DNA of 49,639 nucleotides from Candidatus Kuenenia stuttgartensis (GTDB lineage: Bacteria > Planctomycetota > Planctomycetia > Gemmatales > Gemmataceae): the NCBI GenBank assembly GCA_945875585.1, contig CAMCLK010000037.1, positions 1-49,639 on the forward strand, in the 5' to 3' direction. Under the pieces are notes generated by a model. The model saw only the letters and a list, made by a program, of their open reading frames with translations, had not been told where the DNA came from and did not search any database. Both the position numbers and the translations under genes were made by a program. This document shows positions 26,676 to 35,562 of this stretch, piece after piece; the first letter of the stretch is position 1; each line of letters begins with the position of its first letter.

Positions 26676-28385
26676 ATGGCATCTCCGGAATCCGGATCTC
26701 TCGGGAAGTACATTCTCAAGCAAATCCTCAATTTTGTCATCGCTCCTCCTATCCGTAGGAAGCTGCGTCGATTTTTACAGACGGTGGAGGATCCTGCAGG
26801 TGTTCAGGGCCGTTTGTTGCTGAAAATCATTCGAAGACACCAGAATACTGCATTTGGCAGGGATCATGGATTTTCATCCATTCGTAATTTGGGTGATTTC
26901 CGCCGCGCTCTTCCTGTTGCTGGGTACGACCGCCTGTCTCCATACATTGACCGAATGCGTCAGGGCGATTTTCAGGCGCTTTTGGCCGATCGTGTTGTTC
27001 ACATGTTCGCATTGACAAGCGGCACCACAGCAACTCGGAAACTGATACCTGTCAATCCAAGCTACTTGGAGTCTTATCGCCGGGGTTGGAATATTTGGGG
27101 CCTTAGGGCATTTCAGGATCATGTCAAAGTTCCGATGACTCCAATTGTACAAATGTCGGGTGACTGGCGTGAAGAACTGACAGAAGCAGGGACTCCATGT
27201 GGTGCCGTAACAGGTCTGACGGCAAGCATGCAGAATCCAGTCATCAGGCGGCTGTATGCTGTACCAGGATCTGCCGGACGAATTAAGGATCCCGCAGCCA
27301 AGCAATATCTAGCTTTACGGCTCAGTATGCCTCGACAGGTGGGTATGGTGATTGCTGCCAACCCTTCTACGCTTGTGAACTTAGCCCGATTTGGTGATCA
27401 GCATTCTGAAACGCTCATACGAGATATACGTGATGGAACGTTGTCGGACGAGTTTGATATTCCTGGCGATATCCGTTCCGAATTGAAATCTAGAAGTGGT
27501 AAACCCAATCCTCAAAAAGCCCAGGATCTTGCGAGATTGAGGTCCGAGCATGGGCATCTTTATCCAAAACATTACTGGCCTGAATGGACGCTTCTCGGAA
27601 ATTGGACTGGCGGAAGTATGGGGGCTTACCTTCGCCAATACCCCAGCTATTTTGGTGCCATGCCGGTGCGGGATGTTGGGTTGATTGCAAGTGAAGGGCG
27701 AATGACCATACCGGTGGTTGATTCGTGCCCCTCGGGTGTTTTGGATATCGTTTCACATTTTTTTGAATTTGTACCTGAATCGCAAATTGATTCCACTAAG
27801 CCAGACACGCTTCTTGCTCATGAATTGCGTGTGGGTGAAACTTATTTTGTTTTGCTGACTACTGATTATGGTCTTTATCGGTATGACATTCGAGATCTGG
27901 TGCGTTGCACGGGTTTCCTTGGCCGTACGCCGCTGATCGAATTCCTTAACAAGGGGGCATATTTCAGCAATCTGACGGGTGAAAAACTGTCCGAATACCA
28001 CATCACTCGCGCTGTTGCTCATGTTTTGGAAGCTTGTGATCTGACAATCAGCTCTTATTCGGTTGCTCCCATCTGGGATGAATGCCTACCATCGTATGGC
28101 TTGTATGTGGAAGCAGGGGAGCTAGGTTCCCAAACCCAAGCGCAAAAATTTATTCAAGATTTGGAATTGCGGTTGCAGGAAGTGAATGTTGAGTACCAGT
28201 CTAAGCGCTCGAGCGCTCGATTGGGACCGCTCCAGTTGATTTGGTTGAGGCCTGGATTCTGGCGGGCATGGGACAGGCAAAGGTTGCTTGCCACGCGTGG
28301 TGCTGCGGAACAGTACAAGCACCCGTGCTTGATCAACGATTTGGGATTCCACTCCAATCTGGCAGTTGGAGATCGAATGGATTAG
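26676..28385 (+). CDS. GH3 auxin-responsive-promoter-family acyl-adenylating enzyme
   Basis: 569 residues from ATG 26676 (GAGG 9 bases upstream). The adenylation motif FALTSGTTATRKLIPV lies at ~111-126. Later motifs are LYRYDIRDLVRCTGF and NLTGEKLSEYH, all in the order found in plant GH3 proteins such as JAR1. Plant GH3 enzymes activate an acyl acid with ATP and join it to an amino acid; bacterial members are mostly uncharacterised. In this operon it could activate the finished acyl chain and transfer it to an amine or thiol. It is the last large gene of the set. Confidence 0.87.
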   Translation: MASPESGSLGKYILKQILNFVIAPPIRRKLRRFLQTVEDPAGVQGRLLLKIIRRHQNTAFGRDHGFSSIRNLGDFRRALPVAGYDRLSPYIDRMRQGDFQALLADRVVHMFALTSGTTATRKLIPVNPSYLESYRRGWNIWGLRAFQDHVKVPMTPIVQMSGDWREELTEAGTPCGAVTGLTASMQNPVIRRLYAVPGSAGRIKDPAAKQYLALRLSMPRQVGMVIAANPSTLVNLARFGDQHSETLIRDIRDGTLSDEFDIPGDIRSELKSRSGKPNPQKAQDLARLRSEHGHLYPKHYWPEWTLLGNWTGGSMGAYLRQYPSYFGAMPVRDVGLIASEGRMTIPVVDSCPSGVLDIVSHFFEFVPESQIDSTKPDTLLAHELRVGETYFVLLTTDYGLYRYDIRDLVRCTGFLGRTPLIEFLNKGAYFSNLTGEKLSEYHITRAVAHVLEACDLTISSYSVAPIWDECLPSYGLYVEAGELGSQTQAQKFIQDLELRLQEVNVEYQSKRSSARLGPLQLIWLRPGFWRAWDRQRLLATRGAAEQYKHPCLINDLGFHSNLAVGDRMD

Positions 28386-28411
28386 AAGGAGATTCCTTCA
28401 CCCAGCTTTGC

Positions 28412-28439
28412 TTGACGTGCGTAGATGTCTAAATAAGAA
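28412..28439 (+). promoter_or_regulatory. possible promoter before the 33-residue membrane protein
   Basis: TTGACG (28412-28417) and TAAGAA (28434-28439) are separated by 16 bases, a fair sigma-70 match. Transcription would start near 28446, giving a leader of about 60 bases before the ATG at 28505. It lies just after the GH3 stop codon, so the small gene may have its own promoter as well as reading through from the operon. Confidence 0.35.
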
Positions 28440-28504
28440 TAGAAAGATCCATTCTTGGTGTGGCATTCACAGGAGTGGCTACTTGTTATCAGGAGGCAGT
28501 TGAT

Positions 28505-28606
28505 ATGTTGGATATTTTGAGCAACGGTTACGTCATGATGGGAATGGTTGTTGCAGTACTTGGCTTGGCCGCAGTCCTGTTCCTTACAAAAAAGCAGGAC
28601 GGTTGA
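28505..28606 (+). CDS. 33-residue single-pass membrane protein
   Basis: A small open frame starting at ATG 28505 with a perfect AGGAGG 8 bases upstream (28491-28496). The peptide starts MLDILSNGYVMMG, continues with a hydrophobic stretch of ~17 residues (MVVAVLGLAAVLF) and ends in the positively charged KKQDG. It therefore looks like a single transmembrane helix with a charged cytoplasmic end. I do not recognise a family. It lies 119 bases after the GH3 gene and 26 bases before the end of the convergent DUF11 gene. Such peptides often stabilise or regulate a membrane partner; the alpha/beta hydrolase of the operon is one candidate (inference). Confidence 0.7.
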   Translation: MLDILSNGYVMMGMVVAVLGLAAVLFLTKKQDG

Positions 28607-28632
28607 TTCCTTTCGCAACGATTCTTAGCTTC

Positions 28633-30264
28633 CTAGCGGACTTTGGCTTGGAACCGAACCACTGCTGATTCTCCGGCTGCCAATGTCCCAGCCTCCCAAC
28701 GAAGAATAAGGCTGCCAGCTTCATTTTCTTGAACTGTGAAAACAGTTTCCTTGGTACTGCGAGATGATCCCTCGACGTATTCCAGTCGGGGGGACAAGTT
28801 GTCGACAATGGCGACATCTCGCAGTGCTTTGCCAGTCATGTTGGCAAATCGAAGAGTAAACGTTACCACATCTCCAGGTAGTGCGACCTGCTTGTCAGCC
28901 GTTTTGTGCAGTACCATGGGGTGGCTGAGAATCACCATATCTTCTTTGCAATCTGACAGTACTTCGCGAAGTGTTGCTTCCGTAGAAATAACTTGTGGTC
29001 CATTTTCTATTCTGGATAATGCTACAGATTTAGTTTCAGCCATTAGTTCATGCAGGCTGATGCCCCCGGTCTTTACCAGCAATCTTTCCTGCTGAACCGT
29101 TGACTGGGGACGCTGGCGATCTGTGACCGCATCTGCGCCGCGTTCCACCAGATTCTGGAGAGGCGCTTGAACCAGTTCCTGTCCCTGAAGAATTTGAAGT
29201 TTTACCACACGTCCAGCGTATTGTGTCAAACCGATGCCACCCGGACGCAAACGCCCGCGTACTCCATTGATTCGTGTCTCAGCGACCGTTGCCAAACTGG
29301 GGACACGATGATCGAGGCGATCTGGACCCGAAGTTGAAACTGCACCTGCTGGTCCCGTTTGGTGATCAACTGTCCCCAAGCCAATTTGTTGGGAAACCCA
29401 ACAAAACCTTGGCATGTACAGGCAAACCCTGTTGGACGGGATCACGCGCCGGGCACCTTTCGAGTTGGTGAATTCAGCAACGCTGTCTTCTGTATCAACA
29501 CCCACAGCCTCAGACTGGCCACCAATCGCTGCCCTCGGTGCTCTGTCGCCACCGTCACGTACTATTTCGAGATCGGGCTTGCATGCCCCCGTAACCGGAT
29601 CGCAAGGCGGGGGGCATAATGGTAAATAAGGGGCAATCGATGGTCTTTCTGGCGCTTCAGCTCCTACCTGCCACACAGTACCCGGAATAGCGGCGCGCTC
29701 GAGTTCACCTTCCTCCACGAGCCGGGAGCCTACCGATACTCTGGCAACTGGGCGCCCCTTGCGCAGGGCCAAGCGGATGATATCTTGCCCGGGTTCTGCC
29801 ACAGTAACTAAAGGTGAATTGGGAACGGACGCCAGAGGCTGAGCTAAATCAGGGTCTTCTATGTACAGAATCTTGGTTATCATTCTTCCGGCAAGCGCTT
29901 GAGACAATTCTTCATTTGACCATGTGATGGCTGCCACATGGTGTTCCGGCCGGAAGTCGGGAGGCATGAGCGCACTCCCAATAACTTCGATGGTAGGGAA
30001 AAGTTCAGGAGCGTTTGCTTTGTCTCGTGTCAATTGGCCACGGTAGGCATATCCAGGGCGTAATCCAAGTACCGCACTCGCTGGATGAGGCGACTTGCCC
30101 GAGCCTCGAGGAAGGATGGCGGTCCACCCCTGAGGAGGCAAGAACCGGACGAACAGGTAGGGGGAGTGTTGCTGGGCAACATTGTTGGTCGGTACTGGGC
30201 CTTGAGCCAGACCAAAACCAACGTTTGCCACGAAGAACACGATGCATGCAGAATAGGCGCGCAT
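28633..30264 (-). CDS. secreted protein with C-terminal DUF11 (conserved repeat) domain
   Basis: 543 residues from ATG 30264. MRAYSACIVFFVANVGFGLAQG is a signal peptide. Residues ~35-175 are a beta-rich region (LFPTIEVIG, ITKILYIEDPDL, VARVSVGSRL) that resembles a region of the lipoprotein encoded next. The middle has a Cys-rich spot (LCPPPCDPVTGACKP). The last ~85 residues are a DUF11-type repeat: DVVTFTLRFANMTGKALRDV followed by VDNLSPRLEYV. DUF11 domains occur in cell-surface proteins with an adhesive or structural role. The 141-base gap to the lipoprotein stop suggests one transcript. Confidence 0.83.
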   Translation of the reverse strand: MRAYSACIVFFVANVGFGLAQGPVPTNNVAQQHSPYLFVRFLPPQGWTAILPRGSGKSPHPASAVLGLRPGYAYRGQLTRDKANAPELFPTIEVIGSALMPPDFRPEHHVAAITWSNEELSQALAGRMITKILYIEDPDLAQPLASVPNSPLVTVAEPGQDIIRLALRKGRPVARVSVGSRLVEEGELERAAIPGTVWQVGAEAPERPSIAPYLPLCPPPCDPVTGACKPDLEIVRDGGDRAPRAAIGGQSEAVGVDTEDSVAEFTNSKGARRVIPSNRVCLYMPRFCWVSQQIGLGTVDHQTGPAGAVSTSGPDRLDHRVPSLATVAETRINGVRGRLRPGGIGLTQYAGRVVKLQILQGQELVQAPLQNLVERGADAVTDRQRPQSTVQQERLLVKTGGISLHELMAETKSVALSRIENGPQVISTEATLREVLSDCKEDMVILSHPMVLHKTADKQVALPGDVVTFTLRFANMTGKALRDVAIVDNLSPRLEYVEGSSRSTKETVFTVQENEAGSLILRWEAGTLAAGESAVVRFQAKVR

Positions 30265-30404
30265 GGTTCACCGGATTTCGTCGGGAGCAAGGCCGGGCCG
30301 CACGCTGTTCGGAAGGCCCGGGGAGGCCAATGTCCCCGTAGCGTGCGGTCCCGGCTTGGGTTGGGTGATCATCCAAACGGAATATCTGGATGAAGGTTTG
30401 TTAA

Positions 30405-31856
30405 TTAGCGAGCTGGTAACACTGATGCTGGTGGCTTTGGCAGGATTGGTGCGTTGCCGGGGGCTGCCCCAGCTCCAGGTGCCATCGGGCCAGTTGGCCC
30501 AGCAGCAGGGGAAGGCAAGCTAGCTCCGGGAGGAACAAAGTTTGCTGGAGGCATACCACCTGCAGGCATACCGGGGCCCATCGGTCCGCCTGGCATACCA
30601 CCCATCGGCACCCCTGGGTATCCGTAAGGTGTCATGAACGGGCGACCACCCGGCATTCCACCAGGCATACCTCCACCCATCATGGCGCTAGTCTGAGCTG
30701 GTTGGCTGTCCATGGCAGGAGAGTGAGCTAATTCAAGATCGATCTTGCCGAGTCGGACAATCAGCAAGATGCTACCGCGGCGTTGTGCTTCTGCGATGGG
30801 ATCTACCCCAGGTTCAAGCCTGCTGCTGACCAGCTCATCGGGGCCGCCTGCAACTGCGAGGTCTTGGAACTGAGGATCTGGCAGGTAGATAACCTTCACC
30901 ACGAAGTTGCCAGCAGTTACCTGCTGCAAGTCTTCCTGAGTGATACTGACAGGCACAGAACTGTGAGCCAAGAATGTGGCAGTCTTGCTGTTGGCTGGAA
31001 CTACTTCAAGTGTTGGGTAGAGATCCAAGCCGGGTGAATTGGGAACCTCTGATACCTTCAAGCGGTAGATCGAACCCTGAGCAAAATTGTAACGGCCCGG
31101 GCTGGTGATAGCCTGCGGCGTGAAGCCTGGCTTGCCATCGGCGTCGGTTGCGAACCAAGAGACTTTCATGCCCGACATTTCGTTGAAAAACACCTGCGTG
31201 CGTGAGGCAGGAAAAGGCATGGGGGATCCATAAGCGGGAAGGGCACCCGCTGCGGCAACAACCCCGGGGCCGCCCATCATGCCACCAGGCATGGACTGGA
31301 GTTGTCCAGCACCAGGAACAACTTGTCCGGGTTGAAGGCCGGGCATTCCACCCATTTGCCCGGGAACAGGCAGTGGGCGATGGCCAGAAGCCATCATGAT
31401 TCCAGGAGGTGGAGCCATGCCTGGCATTCCGGGACCTGCTGGAACACCTGGAGGCGAAAGTGCCATCGATCCGGGAACCATGGCGCCGGGAACCAGTCCG
31501 CCATTCAGATTGCCCTGACGGTATCCAACCTGACTGATACCGCCTGTTGAGTCGCGGCCAAATTTAGTCTGTTGGACAATGTCAAGAGGCTGGCTGCTAG
31601 CGATCATGGCGCGAGCAGCGGCTTCACCCCTTGGAGCGGTATTGGTGTAGGGGGCTGCAACTTGCATGGGCGCTCCCCAAGGGCCTACCGCGCCTGGGAC
31701 CACGGGGCCGCCTGAGCTGACACCTTGGCGTATGCCAGTATCTGGCACACCACCTTCAAAAGCATTAGACATGAACCGGCCATTGCCAGGTCCTTCAGAC
31801 GAGACGCAGCCGCTGGCTACTGCCAGCAGGCCACCCAACATGGCCATCTTTTTCAT
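30405..31856 (-). CDS. Gly/Pro/Met-rich lipoprotein
   Basis: 483 residues from ATG 31856, with GGGGG 6 bases upstream; the frame runs on to 32081 without support. The signal sequence MKKMAMLGGLLAVASGC ends in a lipobox, so Cys17 should be lipidated. Residues ~130-215 and ~400-480 are low-complexity runs of Gly, Pro and Met (PGMPGMAPPPG, GMPGGMPGGRP). Between them, ~225-390 is a folded region (FNEMSGMKVSWFATDADG, LDLYPTLEVVP, FVVKVIYLPDPQ, LLIVRLGKIDLE) similar in pattern to the N-terminal part of the next protein. It is probably an envelope component; the function is unknown. Confidence 0.82.
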   Translation of the reverse strand: MKKMAMLGGLLAVASGCVSSEGPGNGRFMSNAFEGGVPDTGIRQGVSSGGPVVPGAVGPWGAPMQVAAPYTNTAPRGEAAARAMIASSQPLDIVQQTKFGRDSTGGISQVGYRQGNLNGGLVPGAMVPGSMALSPPGVPAGPGMPGMAPPPGIMMASGHRPLPVPGQMGGMPGLQPGQVVPGAGQLQSMPGGMMGGPGVVAAAGALPAYGSPMPFPASRTQVFFNEMSGMKVSWFATDADGKPGFTPQAITSPGRYNFAQGSIYRLKVSEVPNSPGLDLYPTLEVVPANSKTATFLAHSSVPVSITQEDLQQVTAGNFVVKVIYLPDPQFQDLAVAGGPDELVSSRLEPGVDPIAEAQRRGSILLIVRLGKIDLELAHSPAMDSQPAQTSAMMGGGMPGGMPGGRPFMTPYGYPGVPMGGMPGGPMGPGMPAGGMPPANFVPPGASLPSPAAGPTGPMAPGAGAAPGNAPILPKPPASVLPAR

Positions 31857-32143
31857 GATCTTCCCCCAGAAATTGGCAAGGCGGATAGCCCTTGCCTGTT
31901 CAGCCGATGTCCTCTGGCTCCCCGCAACAATGCGGGCCCCGGGCCAAAGGGACCTCGATGGAGAATTCATCGACACTGAAGCATGTGGAACTTCGAGAAA
32001 TTCATGCATATCCGGAAAATCTGTCGTGACATTCAAAGTCAAAGCGAACGATTGGATCATCCAAATCGGAACAATCATCAAAACTTCAAACAGGATATGT
32101 GTGGAAACGCTAACCTAACTTGATACTTCAGGAGTGCTATTTA

Positions 32144-33988
32144 ATGACCGGCCGTGCCTTGCCAATTGCTATGACAGTCTTGATCGCATTGGTTAGCACT
32201 GTCTGTGTTGTGTTGACTCAAAACCCTCAGCAGCCCGTCCCACCGGCCCATGCTTGGTTGCTGGGGCAAGCGCCAACCGAACGTTTTGTTAAGGATCAGG
32301 CTGGCGATTGGGCAGCAACAGTTCAAGGATCTCCCGCGGTTTCAAAAAATCCACAAGCCTTGCAATTCAGAGGCGGGGCTGACGCGTTGGTTATTGGGGC
32401 GCGTCAGGCCCGAATCAAAGGCAAAGAAATCACACTTGCAGCATGGGTTAGAATCGACGCTGGTGCCCGCAAGGGAGGCATTATCGGGCAAATTCAAGAC
32501 AACCTTTATGCAGGAAAAGGCGCCTCATTAGGCTATGATTCTCTGGGATTCCGCTTTGGTCTGGCAGCCCAATCAACTGGGCAGGCCGATGGCACCATGA
32601 CATGGATTCGTTCGTCTGCTGGTTTGAATCCGGGAAAGTGGACCCATGTTGCAGCAACCTATGATGGCGCAACAATGAAGCTTTTTGTTGATGGAATTCT
32701 TGAGGGGAGTTCCGAATCCCAGTCTGGCGCCATTATTCCTGCTGATGCCCCTTTAACGATTGGCGGTTACATCGACGCAGACGAGCGTGTTCCGTTTGTT
32801 GGAGCAATTCATTCCGCAGGAATTTATGAAAAGGCCCTCAGTGGTGAAGCATTGCTCGCCATGGTGGAATCGGGCAAGGTGCTCAAAACAGTTGAGTCTG
32901 GACCGACTGGAGTTTGGTTTGTTGTGGCTCCCTACTTGCAATACCCCACAACCAATTCCATCAGCATCGCTTGGGAAACAAGTGCGCCCGTTGTAGGCCG
33001 CGTGGAATATGGCCTTGCAACACCACTTGGGAACAAAGCGACCACAGCCGTAGGCACCATGCATACGGTAACACTTGGTGATTTGAAGCCAGGAACACCG
33101 TACTTCTACCGGGTTGTCTGTGACGATCCTGCTGGTGGAGAAGTCGCATCACAGATCCTTAGCTTCCAGACCGATGCGGGGCCTGGCTCACCGTTCGTAT
33201 TCGCCACGATTGGCGATACCCAGAAAAATCCTCGTATAACTGGACAAGTGGCGACACGTGCACTTGAAAATCGACCGGCGTTTATCCTTCATATGGGAGA
33301 CGTTGTTGACAATGGCTCCGACAAATCAGAGTGGGTTAATGAGCTCTTCCGCCCATGTCAGGAGCTTTTTGGAAGAGTCCCGGTAATTCCATGCATTGGT
33401 AATCACGAGCGCAATCACAAATTTTACTACCAGTACTTCGCCCTGCCAGAACCGGAATATTACTATTCCTTCCGCTATGGCGACGCTGAATTCTTTAGTA
33501 TCGACAGCAACAAAATGCTGCTCCCCAATTCCGAGCAGTACCGCTGGTTGGACAAAGCGCTTGCGGAATCAAAGGCCAAATGGAAATTTTGTTTTCATCA
33601 TCACCCTGCTTATTCCAGCGACAGTGATGACTATGGCGATTCGTTTTCTGGTAAAGTATCGACGCTTGGGGCGGCGAATCCTCGCCAGCTCTTACCGATT
33701 GTCGAGAAATATAATGTCGACATGGTTCTTAACGGTCACGTCCACCTCTACGAGCGTACCCACCCGATTCGAGCTGGCAAAGTGAACCACAAAGACGGTG
33801 TTGTACACCTCACAACGGGTGGTGGTGGCGGCGGTCTCGAAAACTTTGTTCCACACAGTTCTTGGATTAAAGCTGTCGGGCGTGTCGATTACCACACTTG
33901 CCTGATCCAAGTTGAAGCCACATCCATTCATTTGAAGGCATACGACAAGGATGGCATTCTTTTCGACACATGGTCTAAAACCAAGTAG
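32144..33988 (+). CDS. secreted LamG-purple acid phosphatase
   Basis: 614 residues from ATG 32144 with AGGAG 9 bases upstream. After a signal peptide (MTGRALPIAMTVLIALVSTVC) comes a LamG domain (~55-235: ITLAAWVRIDAG, KWTHVAATYDGATMKLFVDG). A FN3-like purple-acid-phosphatase N domain follows (~255-345: SISIAWETSAPVVGRVEYGL, PGTPYFYRVVC). The metallophosphatase domain (~350-600) has GDTQKNP, HMGDVVDNG, GNHERNH, HHHPAYSS and NGHVHLYERT. The enzyme should hydrolyse phosphate esters outside the cytoplasm with a two-metal centre. The LamG part probably binds polysaccharide. It is divergent from the lipoprotein gene; the 287-base region between them must hold both promoters, but no strong box is visible. 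Confidence 0.9.
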   Translation: MTGRALPIAMTVLIALVSTVCVVLTQNPQQPVPPAHAWLLGQAPTERFVKDQAGDWAATVQGSPAVSKNPQALQFRGGADALVIGARQARIKGKEITLAAWVRIDAGARKGGIIGQIQDNLYAGKGASLGYDSLGFRFGLAAQSTGQADGTMTWIRSSAGLNPGKWTHVAATYDGATMKLFVDGILEGSSESQSGAIIPADAPLTIGGYIDADERVPFVGAIHSAGIYEKALSGEALLAMVESGKVLKTVESGPTGVWFVVAPYLQYPTTNSISIAWETSAPVVGRVEYGLATPLGNKATTAVGTMHTVTLGDLKPGTPYFYRVVCDDPAGGEVASQILSFQTDAGPGSPFVFATIGDTQKNPRITGQVATRALENRPAFILHMGDVVDNGSDKSEWVNELFRPCQELFGRVPVIPCIGNHERNHKFYYQYFALPEPEYYYSFRYGDAEFFSIDSNKMLLPNSEQYRWLDKALAESKAKWKFCFHHHPAYSSDSDDYGDSFSGKVSTLGAANPRQLLPIVEKYNVDMVLNGHVHLYERTHPIRAGKVNHKDGVVHLTTGGGGGGLENFVPHSSWIKAVGRVDYHTCLIQVEATSIHLKAYDKDGILFDTWSKTK

Positions 33989-34039
33989 TTTGTTCTAAAG
34001 AGGTCAAGGTTCATCTCGCAACCTAAAGTGAATACTGAT

Positions 34040-34069
34040 TCAGGGAATTCCTAATCCAACTTTCCCTGA
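34040..34069 (+). terminator. hairpin downstream of the purple acid phosphatase gene
   Basis: An 8-base-pair perfect stem (TCAGGGAA at 34040-34047, TTCCCTGA at 34062-34069) has a 14-base loop. It lies 52 bases after the stop codon. There is no clear T tract, so termination is only a guess. The rest of the 33989-34210 gap shows no gene. Confidence 0.3.
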
Positions 34070-34210
34070 TCCGTATGGCTAGTCATTTCGGTATATTCAC
34101 GGCCCGGCTACCCTACTGAAATGTTTAAAGTACTTGCATTGGCGTGCGAACATGATTTAAAATGCTGTCTCCCCACCTTGAATTGACACATTTTCCGCGA
34201 GATCAGAACT

Positions 34211-35548
34211 ATGCTCAAGCTCCTCTCCGGCTCTCGGATGGATTGCGATGGCTTATCGCGACGCGACATGATCCGGGTTGGGTCTCTTGGTTTTGCCGGA
34301 ATAACACTTCCGCGGTTGCTACAAGCCAAGACTACCAATCCACGCGGGGCTCAAGATCGTAAAAATGTCATCGTCATGTGGATGCAAGGCGGACCCAGCC
34401 ATATCGACAGCTTTGACCCAAAACCCTCGGCACCTGCGGACATCAAGGGGGAATTTTTGGCCATTGCAACTAAAACTCCTGGCTGCAAGGTATCGGAACA
34501 TTTACCCAGATTGGCTTCTCGCTCCGATCTCTACAGCATTGTGCGTTCCGGATATTCATACAACGGCAGCCATGGCGTTGCTGACGCCTACATGCTTTCT
34601 GGTTGGAGGTTCAATGCTTCCACGGTTTATCCAACCTACGGGAGCGTTGTTTCCCGAGAACTTGGTTACAGGCGGGGCATGCCTCCCTTTGTGCAACTGG
34701 GTACCTCGATTGATAACCGTTTCAATGGAGGTGTTGCTGGCTATTCAGGTGCCGAGCATAACCCGTTTTTGATTGCGGAAGACCCTGTTCGTCCAGATTT
34801 TTCCATTGATGGCCTTTCAATGTCGGGTGGCATGACAACTTCCCGGTTTGCCCGCCGTGAGCGTCTGCTTGATACGGTCGATCGCTGGCGCCGAAAGGTC
34901 GATTCTTCTGGCACCGATATGGGAGCCATGAATAGCTACTATGAGAAAGCATCTGGACTTGTCACATCATCTTCAGCCCGGGAGGCCTTCGACCTGAAGC
35001 GCGAATCGGACCGGCTTCGAGATCGATATGGCCGCACTCGTATTGGGCAATCGTGCCTTCTGGCGCGCCGGCTTATCGAATCGGGTGTTCGTCTGGTGAC
35101 TGTCACCATGGGAGGATGGGATACCCATGCCAACAACTTCAAATCATTGAAGTCGGGTCTTCTTCCCGCATTGGACAACGCCTACTCAACGCTTCTTGAA
35201 GACTTGGCTGAACGTGGAATGCTTGACGATACACTGGTACTCTGGTTGGGTGATTTTGGCCGGACTCCAAAAATCAATTCTGCTGCCGGACGTGATCACT
35301 GGGTAGGTTCAACGGTATTCTGCATGGGCGGTGGTGGTGTGCGCACCGGATTGGCAGTTGGTCGCAGCGACGCGAATGGCGAGCAACCTGCTACCGAACG
35401 GATACAAGTGGAAGACATTGCGGCCACCTTGTATCACTTGCTCGGCATCAATACAGAAAAGCACTACATTGCTCCAGATGGTCGCCCATTTCGAATTTTC
35501 GCACAGGGGCGCGTTCTCAATGAAATGCTGGACGCTCGTGCCGTTTAG
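34211..35548 (+). CDS. DUF1501 protein (Tat-exported, sulfatase-like)
   Basis: 445 residues from ATG 34211. A twin-arginine-type signal is present (SRRDMIRVGSLGFAG). The opening NVIVMWMQGGPSHIDSFDPKP and the later GWDTHANNFKSLK and WLGDFGRTPKIN with GRDHW are the standard DUF1501 marks. The family is related to alkaline-phosphatase-fold enzymes (sulfatases) and is greatly expanded in planctomycetes. A catalytic role is not proven. It is almost always encoded next to a DUF1549/DUF1553 protein, as here: the next gene begins 15 bases downstream. Confidence 0.93.
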   Translation: MLKLLSGSRMDCDGLSRRDMIRVGSLGFAGITLPRLLQAKTTNPRGAQDRKNVIVMWMQGGPSHIDSFDPKPSAPADIKGEFLAIATKTPGCKVSEHLPRLASRSDLYSIVRSGYSYNGSHGVADAYMLSGWRFNASTVYPTYGSVVSRELGYRRGMPPFVQLGTSIDNRFNGGVAGYSGAEHNPFLIAEDPVRPDFSIDGLSMSGGMTTSRFARRERLLDTVDRWRRKVDSSGTDMGAMNSYYEKASGLVTSSSAREAFDLKRESDRLRDRYGRTRIGQSCLLARRLIESGVRLVTVTMGGWDTHANNFKSLKSGLLPALDNAYSTLLEDLAERGMLDDTLVLWLGDFGRTPKINSAAGRDHWVGSTVFCMGGGGVRTGLAVGRSDANGEQPATERIQVEDIAATLYHLLGINTEKHYIAPDGRPFRIFAQGRVLNEMLDARAV

Positions 35549-35562
35549 TCGGAGGACCAGCC

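Noticed and set aside
31666..32118. Plus-strand open frame of 150 codons
   Set aside because: It is antisense to the lipoprotein gene and its upstream region and follows that gene's Gly/Pro codon bias.
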